Source: Enterobacter sp. C2
Lineage (GTDB): Bacteria > Pseudomonadota > Gammaproteobacteria > Enterobacterales > Enterobacteriaceae
Direction of reading: 5' to 3'
Length of the DNA: 64,000 bases
NCBI RefSeq assembly: GCF_019880405.1
Contig: NZ_CP082269.1
Location: forward strand, 3,720,001-3,784,000
Shown here: in pieces, positions 58,441 to 64,000 of the stretch
Numbering within the stretch: the first letter of the stretch is position 1
Layout of the letters: every line of letters begins with the position of its first letter
Notes under the pieces: generated by a model
Database searches by the model: none
Told to the model about the DNA's origin: nothing
The model's input: the letters and a program-made list of their open reading frames with translations, nothing else
Made by a program: the position numbers and the translations under genes

Positions 58441-58767
58441 TCTTCTTTCTCTCCTGCTGAATCTTACGCCCAAGCGACGCCACAATTGGCTCGACTTTAA
58501 TGAACGCAAATTTTGTTGCCCAGTGACTATAGACCACAAACTCATTGATACCCAGTATGCATAAGTTTATTTACCGTTTGATTACAATTAATCAGAATTT
58601 TCTACCCCAGGCACCGAGCACGACAGTATAAGGCAGGGTTTTTGCGCAAATGTGTGCGTCCGCCCGCAAACTGGCACCCCATTTGCGAGAAAAGAAGATT
58701 AATTGCACTTATCATTAAATGCAGAGACCAAGTGGTCGGATCACCTGCACTGAATAAGGGAAACATG
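58441..58767. other. Divergent promoter region of ytfK and ytfJ
   Basis: About 330 bp without a gene. A short palindrome GACCAAGTGGTC at about 58726-58737 lies 30 nt before ytfJ. No known operator recognised. Confidence 0.4.
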
Positions 58768-59325
58768 ATGACGTTACGCAATACACTGGCTGTAACCTGC
58801 CTGCTGCTGCCGCTGGTGGCCTCGGCTCACCGTTTTGAAGAGAATCAGCGCGTGCCCCCGGTTGGCGTGGCCGATCGGGGAGAGCTGGTCTTCGATAACA
58901 ATAAGTTTAGCTATAAAAAATGGAATAGCGCGCAGCTGAACGGAAAAGTTCGCGTGGTGATGCACATTGCTGGCCGCACCTCGGCGAAAGAGAAAAATGC
59001 AGCGCTGATCGAAGCAATCAAATCGGCCAATCTGCCGCACGACAGGTATCAGACCACCACAATTATAAATACTGATGATGCTATCCCCGGCTCCGCAATG
59101 TTTGTGCGCAGCAGCATTGAGAGCAACAAGCAACTCTACCCGTGGTCACAGTTTATCGTCGACAGTGATGGGGTCACACGCAAGGCCTGGCAGCTGGAGG
59201 AGGAGAGCTCCGCCGTCGTGGTACTGGATAGAGAGGGCCGAGTACATTACGCCAAAGATGGCGCACTGACCCAGCAGGAGTCGCAGCAGGTTATTGCCCT
59301 GCTGCGTAAGCTGCTGGAGAGCTAA
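58768..59325 (+). CDS. ytfJ: Periplasmic protein YtfJ
   Basis: 185 aa from ATG 58768 (AAGGG 7 nt upstream); ATG 58765 adds one Met. Signal peptide 1-20 (LAVTCLLLPLVASA). Thioredoxin-like fold by family, with NGKVRVVMHIAGRTSAKEKN, no CXXC. Ends 3 bp before convergent cysQ. Function unclear. Confidence 0.93.
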   Translation: MTLRNTLAVTCLLLPLVASAHRFEENQRVPPVGVADRGELVFDNNKFSYKKWNSAQLNGKVRVVMHIAGRTSAKEKNAALIEAIKSANLPHDRYQTTTIINTDDAIPGSAMFVRSSIESNKQLYPWSQFIVDSDGVTRKAWQLEEESSAVVVLDREGRVHYAKDGALTQQESQQVIALLRKLLES

Positions 59326-59328
59326 AGA

Positions 59329-60075
59329 CTAAAAGATAGAGACGCGAAAACCGGGGTTGAGGAAGGATTCACGCGGCGTGTAGTCCAGCGTTTTTCCCTG
59401 CCAGTCATGGACGTGCGCCCCGGCAGCAACCGCTACCGCATGACCTGCGGCGGTATCCCAGACGCTGGTAGGCCCAAAGCGCGGATAGAGCTGCGCCTCA
59501 CCCTCTGCCACCAGACAGAACTTGAGCGACGAGCCGATCGCCGTGGTCTGGTGTTCACCCATCTGCTCCAGATACTCTTTCAGCTCGGCATCATTCGCGG
59601 CATGCGAGCGGCTGATCACCACGCGTGGTGGGCGGGCTTCACGCACTTGGATTGGATTACGGATGTTGTTCTCCTCTTTCCACGCCTTCCCTTCCGCCGC
59701 GCTGTACATCACTTTCAGCACCGGGGCATAGACGACGCCCAGCACCGGCTTACCCTCTTCGATCAGCGCGATATTAACGGTAAACTCACCGTTGCGCTTG
59801 ATGAACTCTTTGGTGCCGTCCAGCGGGTCCACCAGCCAGTAACGCTGCCAGTGCTGGCGAACGTCCCAGGCCGGAGGGTCCTCTTCGGAGAGCACCGGAA
59901 TATCCGGAGTAAGTGCTTGCAAACCTTCGACTATCACCTTGTGAGCGGCAAGATCCGCCGCGGTCACCGGTGAATCGTCGGTTTTACGGTTTACGTCTAT
60001 CGGGCTGTTCCCGTCGTAAACCTGCATGATAGCTTCACCCGCTTCCCGCGCGAGCTGACAAATAGCGTCTAACAT
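59329..60075 (-). CDS. cysQ: 3'(2'),5'-bisphosphate nucleotidase CysQ
   Basis: 248 aa (E. coli 246). Inositol monophosphatase fold: EEDPP near 65-69, [20 protein letters not shown] near 83-102 and [14 protein letters not shown] near 200-213 carry the metal ligands. It removes phosphate from PAP, keeping sulfate assimilation running. Divergent from cpdB. Confidence 0.96.
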   Translation of the reverse strand: MLDAICQLAREAGEAIMQVYDGNSPIDVNRKTDDSPVTAADLAAHKVIVEGLQALTPDIPVLSEEDPPAWDVRQHWQRYWLVDPLDGTKEFIKRNGEFTVNIALIEEGKPVLGVVYAPVLKVMYSAAEGKAWKEENNIRNPIQVREARPPRVVISRSHAANDAELKEYLEQMGEHQTTAIGSSLKFCLVAEGEAQLYPRFGPTSVWDTAAGHAVAVAAGAHVHDWQGKTLDYTPRESFLNPGFRVSIF

Positions 60076-60260
60076 TTTCCACCTCTCTATGTCAGTGGTT
60101 TTAACTCGTTGTTTTACTTATACCCTATCACGACCAGAACTGCCATCTGTGACCACGTCTGCGGTTTTATTGCTCACTTTTATGGCAAGATTCACAAATC
60201 TGTAAGCAACCAGATGTAAATACATTTTCTTTTGTGGACTAGATCTAAAAGGATGCTCTG

Positions 60261-62207
60261 ATGATTAAGTTTAGTGCAACGTTCCTGGCCATGCTGACGG
60301 CGGTCGGGGCCCAGGCCGCCACCGTGGATCTCCGCCTGCTGGAAACGACCGATCTGCATAGCAACATGATGGACTTTGATTACTACAAGGATACGCCAAC
60401 GGAGAAGTTCGGCCTGGTGCGCACCGCTACGCTGATTAATGCCGCCCGCCAGGAGGCCACGAACAGCGTGCTGGTAGATAACGGCGACGTGATTCAGGGC
60501 AGCCCGCTGGGGGATTATATGGCGGCAAAAGGGTTAAGCCCGAACGAGGTGCATCCCGTTTATAAAGCGATGAACAGCCTCGATTATGCGGTAGGTAACC
60601 TCGGCAACCATGAGTTTAACTACGGGCTGGATTATCTGCACCGTGCGCTGGCGGGAGCGAAATTTCCCTACGTGAACGCCAATATTATTGACGTAAAAAC
60701 CCAGCAGCCGCTGTTTACCCCCTACCTGATTAAAGAGACCACGGTTAAGGATAAAGAGGGCAAAACGCAGACTCTGCGTATTGGCTATATCGGCTTTGTG
60801 CCGCCGCAGATTATGACCTGGGATAAGGCCAACCTCAGCGGCAAGGTGACGGTGAATGATATTACCGAAACCGCGCGCAAGTATGTTCCAGAGATGCGCA
60901 GCAAAGGGGCGGACGTAGTGGTAGTAATCGCTCACTCCGGGCTGTCGGCAGAGCCCTATAAGGCGCTGGCGGAGAACTCGGTTTACTATCTCAGCGAAGT
61001 ACCCGGCGTTGACGCCATCCTCTTTGGCCACGCCCATGCGGTATTCCCCGGTAAAGATTTTGCCGCAATTAAAGGCGCGGATATCGCCAATGGCACCCTG
61101 AACGGCGTACCGGCGGTAATGCCAGGCATGTGGGGCGATCATCTTGGCGTGGTCGATTTAGTATTGAATAATGATAGCGGCACGTGGAAGGTCACGCACT
61201 CGCGCGCCGAGGCCCGCCCTATCTACGACGCGGCAGCGAAGAAGTCGCTGGCGGCAGAGGACAGCAAGCTGGTATCCGTTCTCAAAGCATCCCATGATGC
61301 CACCCGCGAGTTTGTCGGCAAGCCTATCGGTCAGTCTGCCGATAACATGTACAGCTATCTCTCTCTGGTGCAGGACGATCCCACCGTGCAGGTAGTCAAC
61401 ATGGCGCAGAAGGCCTACGTTGAGCACTATATTCAGGGCGATCCGGATCTGGCCTCGCTGCCGGTGCTCTCCGCTGCCGCGCCCTTTAAAGCTGGCGGCC
61501 GCAAAAACGACCCGGCCAGCTTTGTTGAGGTCGAGAAGGGCCAGCTGACCTTCCGTAATGCCGCCGATCTCTACCTCTATCCCAATACGCTGGTGGTGGT
61601 GAAGGCAAGCGGCAAAGAGGTAAAGGAGTGGCTGGAGTGCTCTGCCGGGCAGTTTAACCAGATCGATCCCCACAGCAGCAAACCGCAGTCGCTAATTAAC
61701 TGGGATACCTTCCGGACCTATAACTTCGACGTTATTGACGGCGTTAATTACCAGGTCGACGTGACTCAGCCCGCGCGCTACGACGGTGAGTGCCAGAGCC
61801 TGAACCCGCAGGCGGAGCGCATTAAAAACCTGACCTTCAAAGGCAAACCTATCGATCCCAATGCCACCTTCCTGGTAGCGACCAATAACTATCGCGCCTA
61901 CGGCGGCAAATTTGCCGGGACCGGTGACAGCCACATTGCGTTTGCTTCGCCGGATGAGAACCGCGCCGTGCTGGCAGCCTGGATCAGCGCTGAGTCAGCC
62001 CGCACGAAAGCAATCCACCCGGCGGCAGACAACAACTGGCGTCTTGCACCGATCCACAGCGACACGCCGCTGGATATTCGCTTTGAGACCTCCCCCTCCG
62101 CTAAAGCAGCAGCGTTTATCAAAGAGAAGGCCCAGTACCCGATGACTCAGGTCGGCAGCGACGACATTGGGTTCGCCATCTACAAAGTCGATTTAAGCGG
62201 TAAATAA
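60261..62207 (+). CDS. cpdB: 2',3'-cyclic-nucleotide 2'-phosphodiesterase/3'-nucleotidase
   Basis: 648 aa. Signal peptide 1-19 ([15 protein letters not shown]). Calcineurin-type metallophosphatase domain with [11 protein letters not shown] near 26-36, [14 protein letters not shown] near 73-86, GNHEFNYG near 117-124 and GHAHAVFPG near 256-264; C-terminal 5'-nucleotidase domain binds the base. Periplasmic salvage of cyclic nucleotides and 3'-nucleotides. Confidence 0.97.
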   Translation: MIKFSATFLAMLTAVGAQAATVDLRLLETTDLHSNMMDFDYYKDTPTEKFGLVRTATLINAARQEATNSVLVDNGDVIQGSPLGDYMAAKGLSPNEVHPVYKAMNSLDYAVGNLGNHEFNYGLDYLHRALAGAKFPYVNANIIDVKTQQPLFTPYLIKETTVKDKEGKTQTLRIGYIGFVPPQIMTWDKANLSGKVTVNDITETARKYVPEMRSKGADVVVVIAHSGLSAEPYKALAENSVYYLSEVPGVDAILFGHAHAVFPGKDFAAIKGADIANGTLNGVPAVMPGMWGDHLGVVDLVLNNDSGTWKVTHSRAEARPIYDAAAKKSLAAEDSKLVSVLKASHDATREFVGKPIGQSADNMYSYLSLVQDDPTVQVVNMAQKAYVEHYIQGDPDLASLPVLSAAAPFKAGGRKNDPASFVEVEKGQLTFRNAADLYLYPNTLVVVKASGKEVKEWLECSAGQFNQIDPHSSKPQSLINWDTFRTYNFDVIDGVNYQVDVTQPARYDGECQSLNPQAERIKNLTFKGKPIDPNATFLVATNNYRAYGGKFAGTGDSHIAFASPDENRAVLAAWISAESARTKAIHPAADNNWRLAPIHSDTPLDIRFETSPSAKAAAFIKEKAQYPMTQVGSDDIGFAIYKVDLSGK

Positions 62208-62210
62208 TCC

Positions 62211-62243
62211 GTAGGCCGGGCAAGGCGAATGCCGCCGCCCGGC
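62211..62243. repeat. REP element after cpdB
   Basis: GTAG then GCCGGGC (62215-62221), AAGGCGAATGCCGCC, GCCCGGC. Same form as 19947-19980; it separates convergent cpdB and ytfH. Confidence 0.75.
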
Positions 62244-62256
62244 GATTCCCCACGCC

Positions 62257-62649
62257 TTAAGCCGCCCGCTCGTCGCGCCTTGCCAGCACCTCCGGCAGGT
62301 TCAACTCGATCCAGTCGGCGAGCGCGGCCACCTTCTCGCTCACCTCTTTACCCAACGGCGTCAGGCTGTACTCAACGTGTGGCGGCACAACCGGATAAGC
62401 CACCCGGTTGATAAAGCCGTCCTGCTCCAGCCACTGCAGGGTTTGCGCCAGCATCTTCTCGCTGACGCCGCCCATCTTGCGGCGCAGATCGCTAAAGCGA
62501 TGTGTACCGTCGCGCAGGGCCACCATCACCAGCACGCCCCAGCGGCTGGTCAGGTGTTTAAGCACATCTCGGGAGGGACACTGCTCGGCAAACAGGTTTC
62601 CTTCCCGCAGTCGTTCACTCAGCGTTTGAGGCGTAGTCGCCATTTTCAT
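62257..62649 (-). CDS. ytfH: HxlR-type transcriptional regulator (YtfH/QorR)
   Basis: 130 aa. Winged helix with an N-terminal Cys in EQCPSRDVLKHLTSRWGVLV, then RFSDLRRKMGGVSEKMLAQT and LEQDGFINRVAYPVVPPHVE. HxlR proteins sense reactive electrophiles through that Cys. Divergent from qorB over 83 bp, which it probably controls, as in E. coli. Confidence 0.93.
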   Translation of the reverse strand: MKMATTPQTLSERLREGNLFAEQCPSRDVLKHLTSRWGVLVMVALRDGTHRFSDLRRKMGGVSEKMLAQTLQWLEQDGFINRVAYPVVPPHVEYSLTPLGKEVSEKVAALADWIELNLPEVLARRDERAA

Positions 62650-62732
62650 ACTTACCTTTTTGTACGTACTTACTAAAAGTTAGTTAGAGTGCTAGTGTGC
62701 CATAACTCACTACCGACAAGAAGGAAAATTCC

Positions 62733-63581
62733 ATGATTGCAATTACCGGCGCAACCGGCCATCTGGGCCAGCTCACCCTTACCGAACTGCTGAAAACCGT
62801 TCCCGCCAGCCAGCTGGTGGCCATTGTGCGTAACCCAGCGAAAGCCGAAACCCTGGCTCAACAGGGCGTTATTGTGCGCCAGGCCGAGTATGGTGACCAG
62901 GCTGCGCTCACCGCCGCCCTGGAGGGCGTTAATAAGCTGCTGCTGATCTCTTCTAGCGAAGTGGGCCAGCGCGCGGTTCAGCACCGCAACGTCATCGATG
63001 CAGCGAAGGCGGCAGGCGTAAAATTCATTGCCTACACCAGCCTGCTGCATGCCGATCGATCTCCGCTGGGCCTGCACGTTGAGCACGTGGATACCGAGCA
63101 GTATCTGGCGGCCTCCGGCATCCCCTACGCCCTGCTGCGTAACGGCTGGTATAGCGAAAACTATCTGGCCAGTGCCCCTGTGGCGTTAGAGCACGGCGTA
63201 TTCATCGGCTCCGCTGGCGAGGGCAAAATCGCCTCCGCCACCCGGGATGACTATGCGGCGGCGGCGGCTAAAGTCATCAGTAGTGAAGGCCACGCGGGCA
63301 AGGTGTACGAGCTGGCGGGCGACGAGGCCTGGACCCTCAGCGAGCTGGCGGCCGAGCTCAGCAAGCAGAGCGGCAAACCGGTGGTTTATCAGAACCTGAG
63401 CGAAGCCGACTTTGCTGCTGCCCTGAAAGGCGCAGGCCTGCCTGAGGCATTTGCTAACCTGCTGGCGGACTCTGACGCAGGTGCAGCAAAAGGCGGCCTG
63501 TTTGACAGCAGCCGCACGCTGAGCACGCTGATTGGCCGCCCTACCACGCCGATTCGCGACAGCGTTCGAGCAATCGTCTGA
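62733..63581 (+). CDS. qorB: NAD(P)H:quinone oxidoreductase QorB
   Basis: 282 aa. Atypical short-chain dehydrogenase with N-terminal MIAITGATGHLGQL (GXXGXXG) and AIVRNPAKAETLAQQGV. NmrA-like. Reduces quinones with NADPH. Pairs with ytfH across a shared promoter region. Confidence 0.94.
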   Translation: MIAITGATGHLGQLTLTELLKTVPASQLVAIVRNPAKAETLAQQGVIVRQAEYGDQAALTAALEGVNKLLLISSSEVGQRAVQHRNVIDAAKAAGVKFIAYTSLLHADRSPLGLHVEHVDTEQYLAASGIPYALLRNGWYSENYLASAPVALEHGVFIGSAGEGKIASATRDDYAAAAAKVISSEGHAGKVYELAGDEAWTLSELAAELSKQSGKPVVYQNLSEADFAAALKGAGLPEAFANLLADSDAGAAKGGLFDSSRTLSTLIGRPTTPIRDSVRAIV

Positions 63582-63614
63582 CGTTACAGCGTCGTTAATT
63601 TTTGTGGCATCCCG

Positions 63615-63648
63615 GCGGGTCATTCCTGATAATGAAGCGATGACCCGC
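63615..63648 (+). promoter_or_regulatory. Stem-loop between qorB and the AraC-type gene
   Basis: GCGGGTCAT (63615-63623) and ATGACCCGC (63640-63648); inside it TCATT can alternatively pair with AATGA. It ends 13 nt before the GTG start. Could terminate qorB or affect initiation. Confidence 0.4.
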
Positions 63649-63661
63649 GTGGAGAGAGCCA

Positions 63662-64000
63662 GTGCAAGGTGTACCGGAGCAGTTCAGCGATGAGAGAGAC
63701 AGCGCCCGCTTTCGCCATCTGGCGCAGCTTCCTGGCGTGGAGCTTTATCATGCGCATATCTCCCGCTACGCCTTTGAACCTCATACTCACGAAGCCTTTG
63801 GCATCGGCACTATAGAGACCGGCGCAGAGCGTTTTCGCTATCGCGGTGCGCAGCATGTCGCCCCGGCTCGCTCGGTCGTCACCATGAACCCTGATGAACT
63901 TCACACCGGCGAGGCAGCAGCCGACGACGGCTGGCGCTACCGAATGATCTACCTTGAGCCGGCTCTGCTGGAGCAGGTGACCGGTATCCGCCACTGGTGG
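63662..64000 (+). CDS. AraC-family transcriptional regulator, 5' part only
   Basis: 113 codons from GTG 63662 (GGAGAGAG upstream), running off the right edge. The visible part is the AraC-type cupin ligand domain: LYHAHISRYAFEPHTHEAFG near 31-50, ETGAERFRYRG, VTMNPDELHTGEA and RMIYLEPALL. The DNA-binding domain lies outside the window. Effector and targets unknown. Confidence 0.8.
   Translation, partial: MQGVPEQFSDERDSARFRHLAQLPGVELYHAHISRYAFEPHTHEAFGIGTIETGAERFRYRGAQHVAPARSVVTMNPDELHTGEAAADDGWRYRMIYLEPALLEQVTGIRHWW

Overview
The window is enterobacterial chromosome. Gene order and protein lengths match the E. coli/Salmonella arc running from leuX through lptFG, pepA, holC, valS, argI, pyrBI, nrdDG, mpl, fbp, ytfQRT-yjfF, ppa, tamBA, msrA, ytfL and cysQ to cpdB. 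The base composition is high-GC in the core. miaE, a Salmonella-type arginine deiminase operon next to argI, and a fused dihydroxyacetone kinase beside ahr suggest Enterobacter, Leclercia, Lelliottia or a close relative. I cannot fix the species.

Left end (1-4789): the end of a genomic island inserted at the 3' end of a leuX-type tRNA-Leu(CAA) gene (4790-4874, minus strand). A P4-type tyrosine integrase lies next to the tRNA. Further in are an AT-rich membrane-protein gene whose start is split across a T7 run, and a tightly overlapped operon encoding a ubiquitin-like protein, an E2-like/E1 (ThiF) fusion and a DUF6527 protein. This is a bacterial ubiquitin-like conjugation system, and it is the most interesting item in the window. 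Its first gene is cut by the window edge.

Core with replacements (4875-31741): an HNH endonuclease/SAM methyltransferase pair, ahr, fused DhaK-DhaL, lptG-lptF, then pepA, holC-valS, yjgM, miaE, rraB, argI and tabA. The arginine deiminase cluster follows (arcA, arcC, arcB, YfcC-type antiporter, ArgR-type regulator), then pyrL-pyrB-pyrI with its attenuator, ridA, an orphan gene joining an IS3-OrfA-like helix-turn-helix to membrane segments, and nrdD-nrdG with FNR and NrdR sites. Three carbamoyl-phosphate-using transferases (argI, arcB, pyrB) and carbamate kinase sit within about 8.5 kb.

Right part (31742-64000): a small unknown gene, cybC, pmbA, darP, mpl, fbp, a methyl-accepting chemotaxis protein, the galactofuranose ABC transporter (ytfQ-ytfR-ytfT-yjfF), ppa, ytfP-tamB-tamA and msrA. 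A lower-GC insertion carries a TccC/RHS-type gene followed by an RHS-core-plus-toxin-tip gene, the two separated by one in-frame UAG. After it come ytfL, ytfK, ytfJ, cysQ, cpdB, ytfH/qorB and the start of an AraC-type regulator cut by the right edge.

REP-type palindromes follow several core genes (pepA, argI, darP, cpdB). No CRISPR array, rRNA or intact insertion sequence was seen.
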